Shown: positions 1 through 5,721 of the stretch, in pieces | Layout: the number at the start of each line of letters is the position of its first letter | Position numbering within the stretch: the stretch's first letter is position 1 | From: DASVBJ01 sp036375895 | GTDB lineage: Bacteria; Actinomycetota; Actinomycetes; JACCUZ01 | DNA length: 5,721 nt | Reading direction: 5' to 3' | Assembly: GCA_036375895.1 (NCBI GenBank) | Contig: DASVBJ010000244.1 | Span: 1 to 5,721 of the forward strand | Position numbers and translations under genes: made by a program | The notes under the pieces: generated by a model | What the model was told of the DNA's origin: nothing | What the model saw: only the letters and a program-made list of their open reading frames with translations | Databases searched by the model: none

Positions 1-1053
1 CCCGACCAGCCGCGAGCCCTCCGCGAGGCGCTCGATCGGCCAGGACGGCGACACCGGAGCGCCGGCCTCCTTGGCCCGGAAGAACGCCGCCTGCGACTCG
101 GTGAGCATGTCGCCGCCGATGCCGTCGGTGCCGAGGGCGATCCGGCGGCCGTCGAGAGGCGCATGCCCGACGGCGTTGTTCATGTTGCTGCGGGCGTTGT
201 GGGCGACCGTCGCGTGGGCGGCCCCGACCAGCTCGCGCTCGCGCCCGTCGACGTGCACGCAGTGCGCGAGCAGCGCCGCGTCCGTCAGCAGCCCGGCGGA
301 CTGCAGCCGCTCGACGACCCGCAGCCCGCTGCGCGCCACCGAGTCCCGCTCGTCGACGAGGTCCTCGGCCACGTGGATGTGCACGCCCGCGCCCGTGGAA
401 CGCACGACGTCGGCGCAGGCGGCCAGCGTCGCGTCGGACATTGTGAACGACGCGTGCGCGCCGACCAGGCCACGGGCCAGCGGTCTCGACTGTGTCGCCG
501 CGAGGAACCTCCGGTTCTCCTCCACGCCGGCCGCCGCGCGGGCCGGCCCGTCGCGGTCGCTGACCTCGTAGCAGAGCACGGACCGGATGCCGAGCTCGGC
601 CAGCGTGTCCGCGATGACGTCGAGCGAGCCGTCGATGGCGTTGGGCGATGCGTGGTGGTCGACGACCGTCGTCGTCCCGGCGAGCAGCGCGTCCAGTCCG
701 CCGCGCAGAGCGGACAGCCGCACCAGCTCCGGGTCGAGGGCACGGTCCAGCCGCCACCAGATGCGTTGCAGCACCTGCAGGAAGTCGGCCGGCGGCGCCA
801 GGTCGTAGGGCATCCCCCGCGCGAGCGCTGAGTAGAGGTGGGTGTGGGCGCAGACGTTGCCCGGCAGGACCAGCGTGCCGCCGCAGTCACGACGCGGTAC
901 GCCGGGTGCCGCCGCGCCCACCGCGACAACACGTCCGGCGTCGACGGTGACGTCGTCGCTCACCACCTCTACCGGGTCGAGCGAGACGACCACGGTCCCA
1001 CCGCAGAGCGCGAGCGCGCCGGTCGTGCGCCCCGGGCCACCAGGGCCGGTCAT
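1..1053 (-). CDS. ssnA: SsnA-type amidohydrolase (putative aminohydrolase of the purine-degradation cluster), 3' end cut by window edge
   Basis: Partial: 351 N-terminal residues are present. SsnA proteins run to roughly 440, so about the last 90 are off the left edge. The fold is the metal-dependent amidohydrolase superfamily, ATZ/TRZ-like branch, probably cytosolic. Visible motifs are a short N-terminal beta-rich segment ending in LVLPGNVCAHTH (metal ligands H70 and H72), HIHVAED (H225, H227, with E230 the likely acid/base), AHCVHVD (H264), the AHNARSN segment around 285-290, and GTDG (D310, metal ligand). Stretches such as DHHASPNAIDGSL (132-144) and LCYEVSDRDG (160-169) are, from memory, typical of SsnA rather than of cytosine or guanine deaminases. 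The ATG overlaps the stop of the upstream Mo-hydroxylase gene (ATGA) and has a GAAAGG site 7 bases upstream. In E. coli ssnA lies close to xdhD. A deaminase or ring-opening hydrolase acting on an oxidised purine is inferred. Its exact substrate is unknown. A generic guanine-deaminase-like enzyme is the alternative. Confidence 0.87.
   Translation of the reverse strand, partial: MTGPGGPGRTTGALALCGGTVVVSLDPVEVVSDDVTVDAGRVVAVGAAAPGVPRRDCGGTLVLPGNVCAHTHLYSALARGMPYDLAPPADFLQVLQRIWWRLDRALDPELVRLSALRGGLDALLAGTTTVVDHHASPNAIDGSLDVIADTLAELGIRSVLCYEVSDRDGPARAAAGVEENRRFLAATQSRPLARGLVGAHASFTMSDATLAACADVVRSTGAGVHIHVAEDLVDERDSVARSGLRVVERLQSAGLLTDAALLAHCVHVDGRERELVGAAHATVAHNARSNMNNAVGHAPLDGRRIALGTDGIGGDMLTESQAAFFRAKEAGAPVSPSWPIERLAEGSRLVG
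1050..1053 (-). other. ATGA stop/start overlap coupling the Mo-hydroxylase and ssnA genes
   Basis: On the minus strand the four bases read ATGA. The TGA ends the Mo-hydroxylase and the ATG begins the SsnA-type gene. This arrangement shows the two are one transcript and usually means translational coupling, so the two enzymes are probably made in linked amounts. Confidence 0.9.
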
Positions 1054-3686
1054 CGCGAGACCTTTCGCCGCGGGTGGGCCAGCCGCGGGACGGCGGCCCG
1101 GGCGGCCGCGGTGTCACGCATCGGCAGGCTCGTGGGCCACCTGCCGTCGAAGGCGTGCAGCGCGCCGGCGACCGCCGACGCCGTCGGCACCAGGCCGATC
1201 TCCCCGACCCCCTTGGCGCCGTAGGGCCCCTCGGGCTGGTGCTCCTCGACGAAGATGCACTCGACGGGCGGCATCCCGGCGGGCGGGATGATGTTCAGCG
1301 ACTTCAGCGTCGTGGTGACCGGCCGGCCCGCGTCCACGACGTACTCCTCCGACAGCGCGTGCCCCAGGCCCATGTGCACGGCACCCTCGACCTGGCCCTC
1401 GAGCAACGTCGGGTTGATGACCCTGCCGACGTCGTGGGCCGCCACCACGCGGGCGAGCCGCCCGGCGTCGTCGAGCACCACCACCTGCGTGGCCCAGCCG
1501 TACGCGAAGTGGGTCACCGGCGCCTCAGTCGGCGTGCCCGGCGCCGTGGTCCAGTCGACGACGACCTCGCCCGGGAACTCCACACCGGCGAGGTCCTCCA
1601 GCCGTCCGCTGCCCAGCTTGTCCCTGAGCCCCGCCGTCGCGTCGAGCACGGCTCGCCCGCCCAGCACCGTCGCGCGCGAGGCGGTGGTCTGCCCGCAGCC
1701 GAGCTCGTGGTCGGTGTCGACGCGGACGCTCACGCGGTCCGGGGTGATGCCGAGCTCCTCGCAGACCATCTGCGTCAGCACGGTGTGCACTCCCTGGCCC
1801 ATCTCGGTCCAGGGATGCATCAGCGTCACGGTCCCGTCGGCCTCCGGACGCAGGACCACCTTCCCCGTCTCGGTGAGCCCGTTGCCGATGCCGGTGTTCT
1901 TCACGGCGCAGGCGATCCCGGCGTACCGGGCGGACCGGTAGGCCTCGCGCACCGCCATCAGGGTCGCCCGCAGGCCGACGCCTGGGCCGAGCACCTGGCC
2001 GGTGCCGAACGTGTCGCCCACCGACAGCGCGTTGCGCCACCGGATCTCCCACCCGTCGATGCCCACCTTCGCCGCCAGCCGGTCGAGCATGCCCTCCAGG
2101 GCGAAGTTGACCTGGTGGGTGCCGAAGCCGCGCATCGCCCCGCACGGCACGTTGTTGGTGTAGACAGCCCGCGCCTCGACGTCGACCGCGGCGAACCGGT
2201 ACGCGCCGCAGGCGTGGCCGGCGGCCCGCTCCAGCACCTTGGCGCCGACGCTGGCGTAGGCACCGGTGTCGCCGACGATGCGTGCCCGCAGCGCGAGCAG
2301 ATGGCCGTCCGCGTCGCAGCCGACGGTGTAGGTCACCGTCATCGGGTGGCGCTTGACGTGGAAGCGCAAGCTCTCGGCCCGGCTCAGGGCGAGCTTCACC
2401 GGCCGCCCGGTCCGCGCCGCGAGCAGCGCCGCGTGGCCCTGGACACCGAGGTCCTCGCGACCGCCGAACGCACCACCGGCGGGCACCAGGGTTGCCCGCA
2501 CCTTGGCCTCGGGCAGCCCGAGCAGACCGGCCACCTGGCGGCGCTCGCTCCAGATGCCCTGGCCGTGGGTGTAGAAGTGCACCCCGCCCTCGGCGGTCGG
2601 CCAGGCGAGCGAGGCCTCCGGCTCGAGGAAGGCGTGCTCCACGTGCTGGGTGCGGAAGGTCTCGGTGAGCACGTGCGCCGCCCCCGCGAGCGTGGCGTCC
2701 ACGTCGCCCCGTGCGACCCGGGTGACGTCCAGCACGTTGCCGGGTGCGCGCTCGTGCAGCCGGGGCGCGCCCGGCTCGGTGGCGGCGAACGGGTCGGTGA
2801 CCGGCTCGAGCACGTCGTAGTCGACCTCGATGAGCTCGGCCGCGGCCCGGGCCTGGGCCCGCGTCTCGGCCGCGACGAGCGCCAGCACGTCCCCGACGTA
2901 CCGCGTCGTCTCCCCGACCGCCACCAGCGCCGGCCAGTCGGGGATGAGCTCGCCCTGCAGCCGCTCCCCCGGCACGTCCGCGGCGGTGAGGACCGTGCGT
3001 ACGCCGGGCGCGGCCAAGGCCTTGCTCCTTTCGATCCGCAGCACCCGGGCCCGGGGATGGTCGGAGAAGCGGACCGCGCCGTGCAGCATGCCGTGGCGGG
3101 ACAGGTCGTTGACGAACGGCTGTCGCCCCAGCGCGAGCTCTCGGCCGCGGTAGCGCGCCGCGCGGGTGCCGACCCGGCCGCTGGGGTCCGAGCCGGGCGA
3201 CGGCTCGCCGCGGCGGGCCGCCGCGGACAGCTGCACCGCGTCGACGATCTTGGCGTAGCCGGTGCAGCGGCACAGGTTGCCGGCCAGCGCGGCCGCGACC
3301 TCGGTCCGGGTCGGCTCGGGGTGCTCCCGCAGCAGGTGCTCGGCCTTCATCACGATGCCCGGGGAGCAGAACCCGCACTGCGAGGCCCCGGCGGCGACGA
3401 AGCTGTCGGCCCACCGCTCGTGGGCCTCGGCGCCGAGACCCTCCAACGTGGTCACGACGCGACCGGCGGCGCGGGTGGCGGGCTGGGCGCAGGCGACGAC
3501 AGGGTGCCCGTCCACGAGCACCGTGCACGCCCCGCACGACCCCTCGGGGGCGCAGCCGTCCTTGACGCTGGTCACCCCGCACCGCTCCCGGAGCACGTCG
3601 AGCAGCGACTCCCCGGCCGCGAGGTCCACGCGAACCTGCCGGCCGTTGAGCTCGAAGTCCAGGGTGGTGTCTCGGGTGCGCTCCAT
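1050..3686 (-). CDS. Fused [2Fe-2S]/molybdopterin hydroxylase, xanthine dehydrogenase family (Se-dependent XDH/XdhD type)
   Basis: 878 residues from the chosen ATG, apparently complete. Residues about 8-155 form the iron-sulfur part: a plant-ferredoxin-type cluster (C45, C51, C54, C66) and a helical cluster (QCGFC with C104 and C107; CRC with C139 and C141). A linker of about 20-30 residues follows, then the molybdopterin-binding region to the C-terminus. Seen there: HGQGIW (Q376), AGGAFGGRED (407-411 = FGGRE), LERAAGHACG (R487), AMRGFGTHQ (R519, F521), EMGQGVHT (628-635) and GAKGVGEIG (E829, at the place of the catalytic Glu of xanthine dehydrogenase). There is no FAD domain, so an FAD subunit or other electron acceptor must come from elsewhere. 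The known role of the family is hydroxylation of purines or other N-heterocycles with water as oxygen donor. Some members carry a labile selenium in the cofactor, which the protein sequence cannot show. The start at 3686 is preferred over an in-frame GTG at 3734 because GGAGG lies 7 bases before it and the family homology begins just after. Alternatives are nicotinate, aldehyde or another aromatic hydroxylase. Confidence 0.88.
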   Translation of the reverse strand: MERTRDTTLDFELNGRQVRVDLAAGESLLDVLRERCGVTSVKDGCAPEGSCGACTVLVDGHPVVACAQPATRAAGRVVTTLEGLGAEAHERWADSFVAAGASQCGFCSPGIVMKAEHLLREHPEPTRTEVAAALAGNLCRCTGYAKIVDAVQLSAAARRGEPSPGSDPSGRVGTRAARYRGRELALGRQPFVNDLSRHGMLHGAVRFSDHPRARVLRIERSKALAAPGVRTVLTAADVPGERLQGELIPDWPALVAVGETTRYVGDVLALVAAETRAQARAAAELIEVDYDVLEPVTDPFAATEPGAPRLHERAPGNVLDVTRVARGDVDATLAGAAHVLTETFRTQHVEHAFLEPEASLAWPTAEGGVHFYTHGQGIWSERRQVAGLLGLPEAKVRATLVPAGGAFGGREDLGVQGHAALLAARTGRPVKLALSRAESLRFHVKRHPMTVTYTVGCDADGHLLALRARIVGDTGAYASVGAKVLERAAGHACGAYRFAAVDVEARAVYTNNVPCGAMRGFGTHQVNFALEGMLDRLAAKVGIDGWEIRWRNALSVGDTFGTGQVLGPGVGLRATLMAVREAYRSARYAGIACAVKNTGIGNGLTETGKVVLRPEADGTVTLMHPWTEMGQGVHTVLTQMVCEELGITPDRVSVRVDTDHELGCGQTTASRATVLGGRAVLDATAGLRDKLGSGRLEDLAGVEFPGEVVVDWTTAPGTPTEAPVTHFAYGWATQVVVLDDAGRLARVVAAHDVGRVINPTLLEGQVEGAVHMGLGHALSEEYVVDAGRPVTTTLKSLNIIPPAGMPPVECIFVEEHQPEGPYGAKGVGEIGLVPTASAVAGALHAFDGRWPTSLPMRDTAAARAAVPRLAHPRRKVSR
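1061..1066 (-). promoter_or_regulatory. Ribosome-binding site of the ssnA-type gene
   Basis: The minus strand reads GAAAGG, 7 bases before the ATG at 1053, inside the last codons of the upstream gene. It supports this ATG as the real start and allows independent initiation as well as coupling. Confidence 0.7.
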
Positions 3687-3693
3687 CACGTCG

Positions 3694-3698
3694 CCTCC
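3694..3698 (-). promoter_or_regulatory. Ribosome-binding site deciding the Mo-hydroxylase start
   Basis: The minus strand reads GGAGG, 7 bases before the ATG at 3686. The longer reading from GTG at 3734 has no comparable site and begins only two codons after an in-frame TAG. Its extra 16 residues do not look like part of the ferredoxin domain. Confidence 0.85.
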
Positions 3699-3704
3699 GG
3701 TGCT

Positions 3705-3714
3705 CGTGATCACG
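3705..3714. promoter_or_regulatory. Perfect 10-base palindrome CGTGATCACG, candidate operator
   Basis: The palindrome has no spacer and does not extend beyond 10 bases. It lies 18 bases before the Mo-hydroxylase ATG, just upstream of its GGAGG site. There it could act as a repressor site in the leader or overlap the transcript start. Its half-site CGTGA/TCACG is plausible for a dimeric regulator, but the family cannot be named. Chance occurrence in GC-rich DNA is possible. Confidence 0.35.
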
Positions 3715-3742
3715 CTGTCCCGGGCCGGGGCCACGGCCTAGA

Positions 3743-3771
3743 GCCGAAGGTCATGCCGAACCGGTGCCGAA
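3743..3771. repeat. Three GCCGAA direct repeats spaced 11-12 bases apart
   Basis: Exact GCCGAA copies start at 3743, 3755 and 3766, about one DNA helical turn apart, and a degenerate fourth copy (GCCGTA) starts at 3774. They sit in the middle of the divergent intergenic region. The same-face spacing is what tandem binding sites of a regulator would look like. It is equally possible that such a short GC-rich hexamer recurs by chance. Confidence 0.35.
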
Positions 3772-3822
3772 ACGCCGTAACGACGCCGCCCGGCGCGGGC
3801 CATGCTCAGAGGGCCAGGGGGC

Positions 3823-3828
3823 GGGAGG
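3823..3828 (+). promoter_or_regulatory. Ribosome-binding site deciding the hydantoinase start
   Basis: GGGAGG lies 4 bases before the ATG at 3833. The spacing is a little tight but acceptable. The earlier in-frame ATG at 3764 would add 23 residues rich in Arg, Gly and Ala with no resemblance to the family, so the start at 3833, where the sequence MRTLITGGTVV begins, is preferred. Confidence 0.7.
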
Positions 3829-3832
3829 CTCG

Positions 3833-5245
3833 ATGCGGACGCTGATCACGGGCGGCACGGTGGTGACCGCGAGCGAGACGGTGCGAGCCGACGTCCTGGT
3901 GATCGACGACCGGGTCGCCGCGGTGGGGGCCGGCAGCGCCGGGCTGGGCCCGGCCGACCGCATGATCGCCGCGGACGGCCGCTACGTCATCCCGGGCGGC
4001 GTCGACGTGCACACGCACATGGGGCTGGCGACCCCGGCCGGGGTCTCCTGCGACGACTTCGCCTCCGGGACCGAGGCGGCCGCCTGGGGCGGCACGACCA
4101 CGATCGTCGACTACGCGGGGCACGACTACGGCGAGCCCCTGGGCGCCGGCCTTGCCCGCTGGATGGCTCGCGCCGAGGGCAGGTCGCACGTCGACTACGG
4201 GTTCCACATGATGCTGCGCGAGGTGGACAACCGGGTGCTGCGGGAGATGGCGGGGCTCGTCGCCGACGGGGTGACCTCGTTCAAGCTGTTCATGGCCTAC
4301 CCCGGTGTGTACATGGTCGACGACCGGGCGCTGTTCCGCGCCATGTGCCGGTCGGCCGAGGTCGGCGCGCTGATCGCGCTGCACGCCGAGAACGGCGGGC
4401 CGATCGAGGCGCTCGTCGAGCGCCTGGTCGCGGCGGGCCGCACCGCGCCGGTCGAGCACGCGCGCAGCCGGCCGCCGTCCCTCGAGGGCGAGGCGACCGC
4501 GCGGGCCGTCGCGCTGGCCGAGCTGGCCGGGGTGCCCGTGCACATCGCGCACCTGTCCTCGGCGGACGCGCTGGCGGCGGTCCGGGCCGGCCGCGACCGC
4601 GGTGCGGTCGTGCACGCGGAGACCTGTCCGCAGTACCTCTATCTGTCGGAGGACGACCTGCGCAGTCCGGGCGTGGAGGGCGCGAAGTACGTCTGCTCGC
4701 CGCCGCTGCGACCGGCCGATCACCAGGCGGCGCTGTGGCGGGGCCTGCGCCTGGGCGACCTCGAGGTCGTCGCCACCGACCACTGCCCGTTCACGGTCGC
4801 GCAGAAGGCCGCGGACGCCGACTGCTTCCCGCGCATCCCCAACGGGCTCCCCGGCGTCGAGGAGCGGGTGACCCTCGTGCACGAGGGCGTCGTCCGTGGC
4901 GAGCTCGGCCTGAACCGGTGGGTCGACGTCGTGGCGACCACGCCGGCCCGGCTGTTCGGGCTCTACCCCCGCAAGGGCACGATCGCCCCCGGCTCCGACG
5001 CCGACCTGGTGGTGTTCGACCCGTCGTGCGAGCGCACTCTCACCGCTGCCTCGCACCACAGCGCCGTGGACTACTCCTGCTACGAGGGCCGACGGGTGCA
5101 CGGTCTGCCCGAGGTGGTCATGCAGCGCGGTCGGGTGCTCGTCGAGGGCGGCCGGTTCCACGGATCGCCGGGCGACGGGCGGTACCTCCCCCGTACGCCG
5201 GGCGCGACCTCGCCTGCCGGCGCCGTCGCGGGACGCGAGGGCTGA
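3833..5245 (+). CDS. D-hydantoinase / dihydropyrimidinase-type cyclic amidohydrolase
   Basis: 470 residues, the usual length for bacterial hydantoinases, and complete. It hydrolyses a cyclic amide ring (hydantoin, dihydropyrimidine or a related ureide), giving an N-carbamoyl acid. The enzyme is a cytosolic binuclear-metal TIM barrel. All hallmark residues are visible: H60 and H62 in GVDVHTHM; K151, the lysine carbamylated to bridge the two metals, in TSFKLFMAY; Y156, a substrate-binding tyrosine; H184 in LHAEN; H240 in HIAHLSS; S289 in CSPPLR; D316 in ATDHCPF; and N337 in IPNGLPGVEER. The C-terminal beta-sandwich segment GTIAPGSDADLVVFDP (382-397) is also present. The gene is divergent from a Mo-hydroxylase/ssnA operon, which suggests it opens a ring made in that pathway rather than serving pyrimidine breakdown alone. 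The true substrate is not decided by sequence. Allantoinase is less likely, given the hydantoinase-type carbamylated-lysine and NGLPGVEER segments. Confidence 0.93.
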   Translation: MRTLITGGTVVTASETVRADVLVIDDRVAAVGAGSAGLGPADRMIAADGRYVIPGGVDVHTHMGLATPAGVSCDDFASGTEAAAWGGTTTIVDYAGHDYGEPLGAGLARWMARAEGRSHVDYGFHMMLREVDNRVLREMAGLVADGVTSFKLFMAYPGVYMVDDRALFRAMCRSAEVGALIALHAENGGPIEALVERLVAAGRTAPVEHARSRPPSLEGEATARAVALAELAGVPVHIAHLSSADALAAVRAGRDRGAVVHAETCPQYLYLSEDDLRSPGVEGAKYVCSPPLRPADHQAALWRGLRLGDLEVVATDHCPFTVAQKAADADCFPRIPNGLPGVEERVTLVHEGVVRGELGLNRWVDVVATTPARLFGLYPRKGTIAPGSDADLVVFDPSCERTLTAASHHSAVDYSCYEGRRVHGLPEVVMQRGRVLVEGGRFHGSPGDGRYLPRTPGATSPAGAVAGREG

Positions 5246-5299
5246 CGTCGGGACCTTCTGCCGTGTACGGCCGGCCGGTCCGCAGGGCAACGTGAGGGC

Positions 5300-5721
5300 A
5301 TGGCGGGCGCACTCTCTCAGGCCACGCCGGAGGTTCCGTGCGGTTACCCGACCGGCTACGAGACGTCCGTGCGGCTCGCCGACCACCGGAAGGTCACGAT
5401 CCGTCCGGTGCTGCCCTCGGACGCCGCCGAGCTGGCCGAGGCGATCAGGACCGCGGACGAGGAGACGCTGCGCACCCGCTTCATGGGCGGTCCACCTCCC
5501 CTCACCGACTCCGTGCTCTCCGCGCTCACCGTGCTCGACTACGACCGGCGCTTCGCGCTGGTTGCGCGCGACACCAGGGCACGCGGGGTGGGGATCGCCC
5601 GCTACGCCGTCCTGCCGCCCAGCGACGGCGGCCCGGTGCGGGCCGAGGTGGCGGTGGCCGTCGACCCGGCCTGGCGGCGTGTCGGCCTGGCCACGATCCT
5701 GATCAAGATGCTGGCGCGTCG
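5300..5721 (+). CDS. GNAT-family N-acetyltransferase, 3' end cut by window edge
   Basis: 140 N-terminal residues are present and the frame runs off the right edge. After a loosely composed leader of about 20 residues comes a GNAT domain opening with VRLADHRKVTIRPVLPSDA (24-42). Acetyl-CoA-binding motif A follows, EVAVAVDPAWRRVGLATIL (116-134), with the pyrophosphate loop R126-R-V-G129-L-A131. The opening resembles that of actinobacterial protein-lysine acetyltransferases (Pat-like proteins), but that is a recollection, not a demonstrated match. The substrate is unknown. The ATG is the only good start, because no GTG, TTG or other ATG occurs in frame between the hydantoinase stop and this point. 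Its ribosome-binding site is poor: GAGGG sits one base before the ATG and an AGGG sits 12 bases before. The 54-base gap after the hydantoinase permits co-transcription, though a functional link is not evident. Confidence 0.8.
   Translation, partial: MAGALSQATPEVPCGYPTGYETSVRLADHRKVTIRPVLPSDAAELAEAIRTADEETLRTRFMGGPPPLTDSVLSALTVLDYDRRFALVARDTRARGVGIARYAVLPPSDGGPVRAEVAVAVDPAWRRVGLATILIKMLAR

Larger units (their letters stand above)
3687..3832. promoter_or_regulatory. Divergent intergenic control region between the Mo-hydroxylase operon and the hydantoinase gene
   Basis: 146 non-coding bases separate the two start codons, so promoters for both units should lie here. I could not pick a convincing -35/-10 pair on either strand, which is common for GC-rich actinobacteria. 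Two candidate operator-like structures are seen, a perfect 10-base palindrome and a triplet of short direct repeats, listed separately. Shared control of the two units by one regulator is inferred from the head-to-head arrangement. No regulator gene is in the window. Confidence 0.65.

Noticed and set aside
163..831. A 222-residue plus-strand frame in the first kilobase
   Set aside because: The minus strand here encodes an SsnA-type amidohydrolase with all metal-ligand motifs. The plus frame is its shadow.
1525..3582. A 685-residue minus-strand frame inside the Mo-hydroxylase in another phase
   Set aside because: Extremely Arg/Gly/Ala-rich translation without motifs, and the true frame through the same bases encodes the conserved domains.
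3684..3734. Longer Mo-hydroxylase starting at GTG 3734
   Set aside because: There is no ribosome-binding site and an in-frame TAG lies two codons upstream. The ATG at 3686 has GGAGG at ideal spacing.
3764..3832. Longer hydantoinase starting at ATG 3764
   Set aside because: The extra 23 residues are low-complexity and unlike the family. GGGAGG precedes the ATG at 3833, and the shorter form has the normal hydantoinase length.
1074..3845. A 923-residue open frame on the plus strand, antisense to the Mo-hydroxylase
   Set aside because: It is a GC-driven shadow of the real gene: composition is dominated by Arg, Gly, Ala, His and Pro with no recognisable domain, while the opposite strand carries a full set of Mo-hydroxylase motifs.
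5251..5281. Inverted repeats in the gap (GGACC/GGTCC arms, GCCG-TGTA-CGGC and CCGGCCGG) as a terminator
   Set aside because: The stems are only 4-5 bases, compete with each other, and have no T-tract. Such short GC palindromes are expected by chance here.
5243..5302. Possible readthrough or selenocysteine recoding of the hydantoinase TGA, since the GNAT gene lies in the same frame with no further stop between
   Set aside because: The hydantoinase is already complete, the linker resembles ordinary intergenic sequence, and no selenocysteine-insertion hairpin could be recognised. A stop-free 18-codon gap is unremarkable at this GC content.
3806..5386. A 526-residue minus-strand frame opposite the hydantoinase and GNAT genes
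   Set aside because: It spans two convincing plus-strand genes and the gap between them, and shows no domain or ribosome-binding site.

Overview
The window reads as chromosomal DNA of a very GC-rich actinobacterium. The bases are overwhelmingly G/C, codon third positions are almost all G or C, and the ribosome-binding sites are GGAGG-like. The proteins would suit a Pseudonocardia-like or related soil actinomycete, but the genus cannot be fixed from this sequence alone.

The layout is two divergent transcription units around a 146-base intergenic control region (about 3687-3832). Leftward runs a two-gene operon. Its first gene encodes a fused [2Fe-2S]/molybdopterin hydroxylase of the xanthine dehydrogenase superfamily (the 'selenium-dependent xanthine dehydrogenase'/XdhD type, with no FAD domain). 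It overlaps by four bases with an SsnA-type amidohydrolase, which is cut by the left edge. Rightward runs a complete D-hydantoinase/dihydropyrimidinase-type cyclic amidohydrolase. After a 54-base gap comes the start of a GNAT acetyltransferase, cut by the right edge.

The Mo-hydroxylase, SsnA and hydantoinase correspond to three families that also sit together in the E. coli yge/ygf region (hyuA/ygeZ, ssnA, xdhD) and in purine-degradation clusters of anaerobes. The hydroxylase keeps the Glu and Arg that bind purines in animal xanthine dehydrogenase. The simplest inference is a purine or related N-heterocycle catabolic module: oxidation of the ring by the Mo enzyme, then amidohydrolase steps (deamination or ring opening) by SsnA and the hydantoinase. 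The actual substrate is not proven by sequence. No FAD subunit, Mo-cofactor maturation factor, selenium gene, transporter or dedicated regulator lies inside the window. The GNAT gene may be an unrelated neighbour.

No tRNA, rRNA, mobile element, CRISPR array or long repeat was seen. The many other long open frames on opposite strands are GC-driven shadows of the four genes.
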